DNA of 64,000 nt, taken from positions 89,043 through 153,042 of the forward strand of contig NZ_JALIRP010000012.1 in the NCBI RefSeq assembly GCF_022898935.1, written 5' to 3'. The notes under the pieces are model-generated. The model made no database searches. It was not told the origin of the DNA and was given only the letters and a program-made list of their open reading frames with translations. Positions 50,502 to 58,423 of this stretch are shown piece after piece. The DNA comes from Paenibacillus mangrovi (GTDB lineage Bacteria > Bacillota > Bacilli > Paenibacillales > Paenibacillaceae). The translations under genes were made by a program, and so were the position numbers. Each line of letters opens with the position of its first letter. Within the stretch, counting starts at the first letter, position 1.

Positions 50502-52334
50502 TTACTCCACCGTCACGCTCTTCGCCAAATTCCGCGGCTTATCTACGTCGTTTCCTCTAGCGAGGGAAGCGTAGTAGGACAGCAGCTGCAGTGGGACCAC
50601 CGAAAGTGCCGGTGTCAGAAGCGGCAATGTCTTCGGAATGGCAAAAGCCTGGTTGACGGATTTGAGCAGGCTTACGACATGCTCTTCATGCGTAATCGCC
50701 ATGATGTCAGCGCCGCGGGCGCTGACTTCTTTGATGTTGCTCACGGTCTTCTCAAGCACTGCATCCTGGGTTGCCAGGGCAATGACAGGAATACCTTCTT
50801 CGATCAGTGCCAGCGTACCGTGCTTCAGTTCACCGGCTGCATACGCTTCGGAATGGATATAGGAAATCTCTTTCAGCTTGAGCGAGCCTTCCTGTACCAC
50901 TGCATAATCCAGTCCCCGTCCAATAAAGAATAAGTGCTCATGCTTGGAGATCTGTTCTGCATAGGCTTTGATCGCATCCGGTTTCGCCAGCATGTTTTCG
51001 AGCTGCTCAGGCAGCGCCTGCATTGCGGCGATAATCCGTGCCACCTCGTCCTGTGTTTGCGTGCCGCGCACCTCAGCAAGGTATAAGGACAGCAAGTAGA
51101 ATGCAATCAACTGGGAAGTGTACGCTTTGGTCGAAGCCACCGCAATTTCCGGACCAGCTAGCGTTGCGATGACATCGTCCGCATCACGGGCGATAGAGCT
51201 ACCTACCACGTTGGTGATGGCCAGTACATGTGCACCGTGGGACTGCGCTTCACGCAGAGCTGCCAAAGTATCCGCCGTTTCACCCGATTGGCTCACGACG
51301 ATGACCAGCGTGTCCGGTGTAACGATTGGCGAGCGGTAACGGTATTCGGATGCCACATCGGTTTCCACCGGAATCCGTACCAGCGACTCAATCGCCTGAC
51401 GACCAACGAGACCAGCATGGTATGCTGTACCGCAAGCGATGATCTGAATTTTGCTGATGCCTTTGATTTGTTCCTTCGTTAGCTTCAGCTCAGGCAGAAC
51501 CACCTTTTTACCAGATTCGTCAATCCGTCCGCGCATCGTGTCACGATATGCTTTTGGCTGTTCATGAATTTCCTTCAGCATAAAATGCTCAAAGCCGCCT
51601 TTTTCTGCAGTGACTGCATCCCAGTCGACATGAATCATTTCCCGAGAAATAAAATTCCCTTCAATGGTCATCAATTCGACAGAGTCCTTCGTCAATACAG
51701 CCATCTCACCGTCGTTCAGGATATACACGTTACGCGTATATTGCAGAATCGCCGGAATATCCGAACCGATAAAGTTCTCGCCTTCTCCGATCCCGATAAT
51801 AAGCGGACTTGCCTGACGAACAGCAACCAGTTTCTCCGGTTCATATTCCGTAAGCACACCGAGTGCGAATGCACCGCGCATATGCGAGATGGCTTTTTGC
51901 ACTGCTTTGACGATATCGCCTTGGTATTCCCGGGCAACCAGGTGCGAGATTACTTCGGTGTCAGTCTCCGATACAAAATGACGTCCCTCAGCAATCAGTT
52001 CATCCTTCAGCTCCAAATAATTTTCGACAATACCGTTATGCACGACCGAAAATTTATGGCTGTTGTCCGTATGAGGATGGGAGTTTACGTCCGATGGTTT
52101 GCCATGTGTTGCCCAGCGAGTATGTCCAATACCTGCGCTTCCCACCAGCGGCGTTTCCTCCAGCTTAGACTCTAGATTGGCAATCCGGCCTTTCGCCTTG
52201 GAAATTTGCAGTCCCTGATTGGTGAATACCGCAATCCCCGCGGAATCGTATCCACGATACTCCAGCTTCTTCAATCCCTCGATCAATACTTCCTGCGTAT
52301 CCTTCTGACCAATATATCCAACAATACCACACAT
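50502..52334 (-). CDS. glmS: Glutamine-fructose-6-phosphate aminotransferase (isomerizing)
   Basis: 610 residues. The N-terminal glutaminase domain begins MCGIVGYIGQ, with Cys2 as the catalytic nucleophile after Met removal, and shows GIGHTRWATHG and HNGIVENY. Two SIS isomerase domains follow (ACGTAYHAGLVG and VVSQSGETADT; ISYIHSEAYAAGELKHG). The ending AKSVTVE is typical. It makes glucosamine-6-phosphate, the first step of amino-sugar and cell-wall precursor synthesis. Start 52334 is required by the Cys2 chemistry and has GGAGG upstream. It is the last gene of the sigW-glmS block, controlled by its own promoter and a self-cleaving glmS ribozyme. Confidence 0.97.
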   Translation of the reverse strand: MCGIVGYIGQKDTQEVLIEGLKKLEYRGYDSAGIAVFTNQGLQISKAKGRIANLESKLEETPLVGSAGIGHTRWATHGKPSDVNSHPHTDNSHKFSVVHNGIVENYLELKDELIAEGRHFVSETDTEVISHLVAREYQGDIVKAVQKAISHMRGAFALGVLTEYEPEKLVAVRQASPLIIGIGEGENFIGSDIPAILQYTRNVYILNDGEMAVLTKDSVELMTIEGNFISREMIHVDWDAVTAEKGGFEHFMLKEIHEQPKAYRDTMRGRIDESGKKVVLPELKLTKEQIKGISKIQIIACGTAYHAGLVGRQAIESLVRIPVETDVASEYRYRSPIVTPDTLVIVVSQSGETADTLAALREAQSHGAHVLAITNVVGSSIARDADDVIATLAGPEIAVASTKAYTSQLIAFYLLSLYLAEVRGTQTQDEVARIIAAMQALPEQLENMLAKPDAIKAYAEQISKHEHLFFIGRGLDYAVVQEGSLKLKEISYIHSEAYAAGELKHGTLALIEEGIPVIALATQDAVLEKTVSNIKEVSARGADIMAITHEEHVVSLLKSVNQAFAIPKTLPLLTPALSVVPLQLLSYYASLARGNDVDKPRNLAKSVTVE

Positions 52335-52521
52335 AATTAAAATTCCTCCGTTCACTTCTCCAAAATGGGTTTAGAGAGCGTGCAGGAATAGCCGTGCGGC
52401 ATATGCCAGAATGTACGGAAAAACAAACTTTGTATGAAATTTACAAGGTACGTTTTCACGAATGTACAATCTGGCTGCTGCGCACTTACTGCTATCATGC
52501 CCGCACACTCATGAATTATGA

Positions 52522-52724
52522 TTTTCGTTTCACCCACCGGAAGCGTTGTGTGAACGGTCGCCCATCCATTTTCCGTTTTCGGTTTACGGCTCTGGTGAAT
52601 CACCGGAAGGTCCCCGCCGAAATCTTTCGAACACCTTCACCTCGTCAACTTGGTGCTGCCGTGGATCCGTTACTTCCGAATCCAATCCCCGCGAATCCCC
52701 GCGCGAGCCCAAGTTCTGGCGCTT
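52522..52724 (-). ncRNA. glmS ribozyme (glucosamine-6-phosphate activated)
   Basis: On the minus strand the conserved AGCGCCAGAACT starts the element, with cleavage expected just 5' of GCGCC (G at 52722). It is followed by AAGTTGACGAGGTG, TTCGAAAGATTTCGGCGG and CTTCCGGTGATTCACC, the core P3-P4 segments. It lies between the glmS promoter and coding region. High GlcN6P would trigger self-cleavage and mRNA decay. The 3' boundary is approximate. Confidence 0.93.
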
Positions 52725-52775
52725 TTATTAGTAAACCTCACGATCCCCGCTTTCTATTTCGAAATGACATTTCTC

Positions 52776-52804
52776 ATTATATTCAAGTCGGGCCGCTTTG
52801 GCAA
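52776..52804 (-). promoter_or_regulatory. Promoter of glmS
   Basis: Minus strand TTGCCA (52799-52804) and TATAAT (52776-52781), 17 bases apart, about 50 bases upstream of the ribozyme cleavage site. Confidence 0.85.
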
Positions 52805-52937
52805 TTGGTCGTATAACCCATGCTAAGCCCCTCCCTCTCATAATCACCTTAAAGGAAAGCCGATGAAACCTGAACATTAGTTTCACCGGCCTATGATGAA
52901 AGTTCTTCATTTTACGACAAAAAATAAACCTGAGGTC

Positions 52938-54278
52938 TTACACAAGCTCCCGCTTCACGACTTCCACAATCTGATTCACGTATTGATCGAGCTCGTCTTT
53001 ATCCGGACCTTCTGCCATAACGCGGATCAAGGATTCCGTACCTGAAGGACGAACCAGCACGCGGCCGTTGTCGCCCAGGATGCCTTCCACTTCCGCAATG
53101 GTGGCTTCGATAGCTTTATTGCCTTCGTAGTTGCTCTTATCCTCTACGCGTACATTAACCAACACTTGAGGGTATTTACGCATCATAGTTCTGAGCTCGC
53201 TCAGCTTTTTACCGGAAGCCTTAATGGTGTCCACCAGCTGAATTGCCGTTAGAATGCCATCTCCAGTCGTGTTGTAGTCGAGGAAAATGACGTGGCCGGA
53301 CTGTTCTCCGCCCAGGTTGTAATCGCCTTTACGCATTTCTTCCATCACATAACGGTCACCGACGGCTGTTTTAGCTGTTTTAAGACCCAGTTTCTCGGTC
53401 GCCTTGTAAAAACCGATGTTGCTCATCACCGTCGATACGATCGTGCTGTTGTTCAGCTTGCCCTGCTTGTTCATGGCGTCTCCGCAGATGCAGAGAATAA
53501 AGTCGCCGTCAACTTCTTCGCCGTTGTTATCGATAGCGATCAAGCGGTCCGCGTCCCCGTCAAAAGCCAGACCCAGGTCCGCTTTCGCCTTAATGACCTC
53601 TTCCTTAAGCTTTTCCGGATGCGTAGAACCACAATGATCGTTTATATTCAGTCCGTTTGGCTCAGTGCCAATCTTCACAACTTCTGCGCCCAGCTCTTCA
53701 AAAAGCTTCGGTGCCAGCTCATATGCCGCTCCGTTCGCGCAGTCCAGAACGATTTTAAGCCCGTCAAATCTGTGGCTAATCGTCGATTTCAAATATTCTA
53801 AGTATTTATATTTCGATTCATTGTCCACGATCACGTTGCCCAGATCCTTACCTACTGGACGAGGCAAATTGTCACTCTCAGCGTCCATCAAGGCTTCAAT
53901 CTTTAGCTCTGTTTCATCAGACAGCTTGAATCCGTCTCCGCCAAAAAATTTAATGCCATTATCTTCGACCGGATTATGAGAAGCAGAGATCATGACCCCC
54001 GCATCAGCTTTCAGCAGTCTCGTAATGTAAGCAACAGCTGGCGTAGATACAACGCCCAGACGTACGACATGGGCACCAATGGACAGCAAGCCTGCCACCA
54101 ATGCAGATTCAAGCATTACGCCGGATACACGTGTATCCATGCCGATCACTACCGTAGGCTTCTCCACATCTCCTGTCAACACATAACCGCCACAGCGGCC
54201 AATGCTGTATGCCATTTCAGCTGTCAATTCCTTGTTTGCAACACCACGTACTCCGTCAGTTCCAAAATATTTCCCCAT
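52938..54278 (-). CDS. glmM: Phosphoglucosamine mutase
   Basis: 446 residues, normal for GlmM. The start MGKYFGTDGVRGVAN is diagnostic. The phospho-serine loop is MISASHNPVEDNG (about residue 100), the metal-binding loop AFDGDADRLI (about 245), the sugar loop LGGEQSGHVI, and the phosphate-binding VRPSGTESLIRVM lies at the C-terminus. It converts glucosamine-6-phosphate to glucosamine-1-phosphate for UDP-GlcNAc synthesis. It follows cdaR as in Bacillus, where GlmM binds and inhibits CdaA. AAGGAG precedes the start. Confidence 0.97.
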   Translation of the reverse strand: MGKYFGTDGVRGVANKELTAEMAYSIGRCGGYVLTGDVEKPTVVIGMDTRVSGVMLESALVAGLLSIGAHVVRLGVVSTPAVAYITRLLKADAGVMISASHNPVEDNGIKFFGGDGFKLSDETELKIEALMDAESDNLPRPVGKDLGNVIVDNESKYKYLEYLKSTISHRFDGLKIVLDCANGAAYELAPKLFEELGAEVVKIGTEPNGLNINDHCGSTHPEKLKEEVIKAKADLGLAFDGDADRLIAIDNNGEEVDGDFILCICGDAMNKQGKLNNSTIVSTVMSNIGFYKATEKLGLKTAKTAVGDRYVMEEMRKGDYNLGGEQSGHVIFLDYNTTGDGILTAIQLVDTIKASGKKLSELRTMMRKYPQVLVNVRVEDKSNYEGNKAIEATIAEVEGILGDNGRVLVRPSGTESLIRVMAEGPDKDELDQYVNQIVEVVKRELV

Positions 54279-54339
54279 AATTGCTCTCCTTTTTTAAGAC
54301 TCCCTAGTTAAAAATAATAATTTAATATCATATCCAAAA

Positions 54340-55743
54340 TTAGTTCGTTCCTGTTTCTCCCGTATCTACGGGATTACTTTGTGAGTCCACAGTTCCATCT
54401 GAAACGGTGCCCCCATTCTCGGTTCCTGTTCCGGAATGATTTCCCTGGTTTTGATTCTTATCCTTGCCTTTTCCGTCTGTTCCGGTTTCCGGATCGGCCG
54501 TAGCCGGTGTAGAAGCTTCCTTCACCTCGACTGTTGCAGTCAGCGGACTCCCTTGATCAACACGGGAAATATATCGAGGCAGAACCACCTGCAGTGGAAC
54601 CTCATGCGTTCCTGGCTTCAAGTTTCCGATGCTTGCAATCAATTGGATATCGTCTTTGGTCAGACTATTCAGAAGCCCGGGAGCCCCACTCAGTGTTAGG
54701 GACATGGTGCGGCTCGCCGGACTGATAATATCTGCCGTTAGATTGCTGTTGTCGTTTTTGATCGTAATTGGGATGTCGCCGATGACCCGCTGTGAATTGG
54801 AAACCGTGGTGATTTCCACCTGCAAGGAGCTCGGCTCGATTTTCTCAAAACCCGGAGGTGCCGTCAAGTCCACAGGAAGAACTATAGTTCCGGCCTGCGT
54901 GATTTGGCTCAAATCCACACTGATATTCGTATAGGACTTTACTCCCGCCAGTTCTTCTTGCGAACCGTAAAGCTTAACCTTACTTACGTTAGGCTGGGCT
55001 TTAGAGATCACTAGGCCCTCAGGAAGCTTCCCTGTATAATGCAGCTCAATCGGAACCTCTTTATACGGAGGTGAGATGGTAACCTCTGCTGTTACCGTTG
55101 ACGGATCGAGTATGGCCCCTTCAATTTCCTGGCCTTTTTTATCATAAGCAGTCAGCTTGATCCGTTTCTCCTTAATCGTGCTGTTTTCACCATCAATGGT
55201 CACTGTTCCCTGTACCTTATCGACCTCACGGAGCTGGCTTTCCGGAAGCGTTACTTTTACCGTTGCCGGATCCGGCGTGATTTTGCCCACCTGATATCCT
55301 GCAGCAGGCGTGCCTTTGGTCACGATCGATACCGGGAACGTCGCCGTATTTCTTTCTTCGATATTGACCGTCACCGATGACGGCTGTATATTCACGACCT
55401 CCAGCCCTTTAGGAATATCTACGCTTAAGGGCAGCGTACTAGTTCCTACTTTGGCATTGGACAGATCCAGTTTGACCTTATATTCACCGTTGAACGCGGA
55501 TAGGAGATCTGTCTTTTTGCCTTTAATCTCTATGCGAACCTTGTCTGTATCCATCGCGCTCAGAATATACTTGTTCTCATCCAGTCCAAAAGGCTGCACT
55601 TTTACATTTTCAATGATCCTTGTGTCGATTTTTTCTGTAGGCGTTGGCGTAGTACTATTTAAATGAACCATACTCCACAATATGATACTGACCGCAACAG
55701 CCAGAATCTTCGCAAAATTATTATTGTTGATCCATTTATTCAT
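54340..55743 (-). CDS. cdaR: CdaR, regulator of diadenylate cyclase (YbbR-domain protein)
   Basis: 467 residues. One N-terminal membrane helix (ILAVAVSIILWSMVHL) is followed by an extracellular array of four YbbR repeats (about residues 55-410; repeated motifs such as VKVTLPESQLREVDKVQGTV and PITIKNDNSNLTADIISPAS). A low-complexity Gly/Asn/Thr-rich tail ends the protein. In Firmicutes this protein sits with CdaA at the membrane and modulates c-di-AMP synthesis. Its start overlaps cdaA by 8 bases. Confidence 0.93.
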   Translation of the reverse strand: MNKWINNNNFAKILAVAVSIILWSMVHLNSTTPTPTEKIDTRIIENVKVQPFGLDENKYILSAMDTDKVRIEIKGKKTDLLSAFNGEYKVKLDLSNAKVGTSTLPLSVDIPKGLEVVNIQPSSVTVNIEERNTATFPVSIVTKGTPAAGYQVGKITPDPATVKVTLPESQLREVDKVQGTVTIDGENSTIKEKRIKLTAYDKKGQEIEGAILDPSTVTAEVTISPPYKEVPIELHYTGKLPEGLVISKAQPNVSKVKLYGSQEELAGVKSYTNISVDLSQITQAGTIVLPVDLTAPPGFEKIEPSSLQVEITTVSNSQRVIGDIPITIKNDNSNLTADIISPASRTMSLTLSGAPGLLNSLTKDDIQLIASIGNLKPGTHEVPLQVVLPRYISRVDQGSPLTATVEVKEASTPATADPETGTDGKGKDKNQNQGNHSGTGTENGGTVSDGTVDSQSNPVDTGETGTN

Positions 55744-56566
55744 CTTTATCAGTCCCCTTCCAGCGCCAGAATATCGGGCGTTTTTCTTTAGGGGTGGAAT
55801 TCGGACGAAGTTCCTCGTACAGCTTCGAAATCAGGGATTCTTCTTTAATGTCACGCACAACCTGTCCATTGATCGCAAGTGAAATTTGGCCTGTTTCCTC
55901 GGAGACCACAACCGATACAGCATCTCCGACTTCACTGATCCCGATGGCTGCACGGTGCCGGGTCCCGAGTTCCTTACTAATAAAAGGGTTCTCTGAAAGC
56001 GGCAAATAACATGCAGCTGCGGAAATCTGGTTATTCTGAATGATGACGGCTCCGTCATGAAGCGGTGTATTCGGTATAAAAATATTAATCAGCAGCTGCG
56101 AACTGACCATCGACTGCATCGGAATGCCCGACTCAGTATATTCATTCAGTCCAGTCTGCCGTTCAAAAACAATTAATGCACCAATCTTTCTACGTGCTAA
56201 ATAATTTACGGCTTTAATCACTTCACCAATCAGCTTGTTGAATTCCTCATCTTCCGCTGAGGTTCTTCCAAAAATCTTGCCGCGTCCCAGCTGCTCCAGC
56301 GCTCTTCGGAGTTCCGGCTGAAAAATGATAAAAATAGCAAGAATGCCGAAGTTGAATATCTGATTCATCAGCCATCTCAGCGTATACAAATCAAACCATG
56401 TGCTCAGTGCCCAAATGATGACGAGAACCAGAATCCCCTTCAACAGCTGAACGGCTCTGGTTCCTCTGACGAGCAAAATGACATGATAAATAATATATGA
56501 AACGATCGCAATATCGATAATGTCTTTGATGGAATCTTTCCACGTCAAATCCGCAAAATAACTCAT
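55736..56566 (-). CDS. cdaA: Diadenylate cyclase CdaA
   Basis: 276 residues: three N-terminal membrane helices (to about residue 75) and a cytoplasmic DAC domain with the catalytic motifs LHDGAVII (DGA) and TRHRAAIG (RHR). It condenses two ATP into c-di-AMP, the essential second messenger for cell-wall and potassium homeostasis. It lies in the conserved order sigW-rsiW-cdaA-cdaR-glmM-glmS. A stem-loop behind rsiW suggests it also has its own promoter in the 56570-56700 gap. Confidence 0.96.
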   Translation of the reverse strand: MSYFADLTWKDSIKDIIDIAIVSYIIYHVILLVRGTRAVQLLKGILVLVIIWALSTWFDLYTLRWLMNQIFNFGILAIFIIFQPELRRALEQLGRGKIFGRTSAEDEEFNKLIGEVIKAVNYLARRKIGALIVFERQTGLNEYTESGIPMQSMVSSQLLINIFIPNTPLHDGAVIIQNNQISAAACYLPLSENPFISKELGTRHRAAIGISEVGDAVSVVVSEETGQISLAINGQVVRDIKEESLISKLYEELRPNSTPKEKRPIFWRWKGTDKDE

Positions 56567-56710
56567 ACTTAGGCCCCCGCACTTCCCCTTGAATGTTAAA
56601 TGGGTCTCTATGGTATATAATTTCCCCTATATCTTCTAGGTTATAACGATCAACCTCAGGTTGCAAGCGGCCGCAGCTCGAAATTGGATGCATTTAACCA
56701 TTATTCCAGT

Positions 56711-56747
56711 AAAAAGGCGCCTTCTTTCTGAAAAGAGGCGCCGAAAA
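56711..56747 (-). terminator. Terminator behind rsiW
   Basis: Minus strand GGCGCCT and AGGCGCC with flanking TTTTC/GAAAG pairing, then TTTTTAC, between rsiW and cdaA. Confidence 0.75.
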
Positions 56748-56769
56748 ATTCAGTTACAGTAAAGATCCA

Positions 56770-57384
56770 TTAACGATAGGCTACTTCCGAGAACATATTT
56801 GTTATTTTATACCAAATCCAATCCAAAGCCTGATCGATCGTTTTGACCTTTCCCGAAATATGGGCCGTTGAAGCCTGGTACAAAGATCCGTCGATTACCG
56901 TCAGGTTTCCGTTTACATCACCATAGATCTTGGTCTTGCCATTCTCTACCGTTAAATTGCCGGCAATGCTTTTTCCTGCAGGGACGATTACGTTATCTCC
57001 TTCAATGATAACCTGATCCAGATCGCTGCCCTTAACCACAAGTTGTGTTTCCTGATCCCAGAAGCTGACCGAACTACTCAGCATGATAATCAGAAACATA
57101 GCCGCAGCCGTAATTGCAGGATGTCTTTTAATCCATCCAAACCAAGGCTGCTGCTTCTTTTCCTGTGGCAGGGTACTCATAATCCGCTGGGTCAGCTCAG
57201 GAGGCGCAGACGGTGCCTGATGGGACAAAGAGAACATCAGCATATCCGTCTGTTCCAGCTCTTTAAATCGCATCCGACAGTCGGGGCAGGATAGCAAATG
57301 GGTCTTGAGCTCCAACTGCTGATCCTTGGACAAGTCGTCATCTAGATAATCATGCATTAAAGAGACGGCCAAGTTGCATTCCAT
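56770..57384 (-). CDS. rsiW: Anti-sigma-W factor (zinc-finger type)
   Basis: 204 residues. The N-terminal ZAS domain has a Cys3His-type pattern (MECNLAVSLMHDYLDDDL, then HLLSCPDCRMRF), a central membrane helix at about 107-125 (ITAAAMFLIIMLSSSVSFW) and an extracellular C-terminal domain. It binds SigW until proteolysed under envelope stress. ATG 57384 is preferred over an ATG six codons upstream because AAAGGA precedes it. It sits directly downstream of sigW. Confidence 0.93.
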   Translation of the reverse strand: MECNLAVSLMHDYLDDDLSKDQQLELKTHLLSCPDCRMRFKELEQTDMLMFSLSHQAPSAPPELTQRIMSTLPQEKKQQPWFGWIKRHPAITAAAMFLIIMLSSSVSFWDQETQLVVKGSDLDQVIIEGDNVIVPAGKSIAGNLTVENGKTKIYGDVNGNLTVIDGSLYQASTAHISGKVKTIDQALDWIWYKITNMFSEVAYR

Positions 57385-57504
57385 ATGAGCCAATCCTTTC
57401 ATTCATTTTAATGTATTCGAACCTTCTTCCTCTCTAAAGGCATAAGACTTGTTTAACTTGTAATACGTAGTGCTTATTAGAATGTTTCAGCAAAATATAG
57501 GAAT

Positions 57505-58074
57505 TTATAATTTGGTCTCCAGCTTTTTACGTAAAAACTCCCGTCCACGGTGCACTCGTGTCTTAATCGTTGTTACGGGCATTCCCAGAACATCGCTGAT
57601 TTCCTGAAGCGACAGGTCCTGCAGATATCTCAGAATCATAACCGACTTGTACTTGGACGGCAGACTGTCAATGGCCTGATAAATGGTCTGCTGCGTTTCG
57701 GACAAAAGCATTTCGCTTTCCGGCGTCCGGTTGTCGCTTGGAATCATCGAATAACCATCCATGCCTTCCTGATCGTTCATATCTGCATCGAGTGAATATG
57801 TGGGCTTCTTCTTCCTCAGCCGGTCAATGCACAGATTCGTCGCTATTCTGTAGATCCAGGTCGAAAACTTCTGATTGGGATCATACCGATCCAAATTTTT
57901 ATATACCCGCAAAAAGGTTTCCTGAACAACATCCTCCGCCTCATGACGGTTGCTCAGCATTCTGTACGCCAAATGATATATTTTATCCTTGTACAGCTCT
58001 ACAATTTCCGCAAAGGCTCGCTGATCCCCTTTCAGAGCCAGCTTGGTTAACCTGTTTTCTATATTCTCCACCAA
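57505..58074 (-). CDS. sigW: ECF sigma factor SigW
   Basis: 189 residues, very close to Bacillus SigW over its whole length. Region 2 shows DQRAFAEIVELYKDKIYHLA and AEDVVQETFLRVYKNLDRYD. Region 4 shows LPSKYKSVMILRYLQDLSLQ and GMPVTTIKTRVHRGREFLRK. It directs the envelope-stress response to antimicrobial peptides and wall-active compounds. It heads the conserved block with rsiW, cdaA, cdaR, glmM and glmS. Confidence 0.95.
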   Translation of the reverse strand: MVENIENRLTKLALKGDQRAFAEIVELYKDKIYHLAYRMLSNRHEAEDVVQETFLRVYKNLDRYDPNQKFSTWIYRIATNLCIDRLRKKKPTYSLDADMNDQEGMDGYSMIPSDNRTPESEMLLSETQQTIYQAIDSLPSKYKSVMILRYLQDLSLQEISDVLGMPVTTIKTRVHRGREFLRKKLETKL

Positions 58075-58127
58075 TATCTTCCCCCAGACTTGCTGATGGG
58101 TAACGAGCTTTTTTTCACATCATTCAA

Positions 58128-58156
58128 ATCGTAATTCAACTCCCGAAAAAATGCAA
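58128..58156 (-). promoter_or_regulatory. Candidate SigA promoter of sigW
   Basis: Minus strand TTGCAT (58151-58156) and TACGAT (58128-58133), 17 bases apart. I could not see a clear TGAAAC..CGTA SigW autoregulatory promoter. Two direct CATTTAACAAC repeats lie further upstream (58187-58217). Confidence 0.55.
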
Positions 58157-58341
58157 GACAACCTTACTCATGCCTGAAAAAAAACATTTAACAACGCACG
58201 CTTCATTTAACAACCCACTCTAATAGAAAAAGAAAAACGTCTATTGACGTACTCTATCAGAAGACAGGCCGCTTTTAGCTGTAGTTTTTCTTGCGATATC
58301 AGGATGTGTTTCCCGGAAAGTTATATTTTCTGATTTCTAAC

Positions 58342-58387
58342 AAAAAAAGGAAAGCCATGGCTTCAGATTGAATCCCGGCTTTCCTTT
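58342..58387 (-). terminator. Terminator of ppc
   Basis: Minus strand AAAGGAAAGCC and GGCTTTCCTTT pair across about 20 bases and run into TTTTTG. Confidence 0.88.
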
Positions 58388-58423
58388 ATGGGCTTTTCAT
58401 ATGGTGACGTTACAGCAAATGTA

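Noticed and set aside
52352..52603. Minus-strand frame upstream of glmS
   Set aside because: It overlaps the glmS ribozyme and leader; the RNA element explains the sequence.
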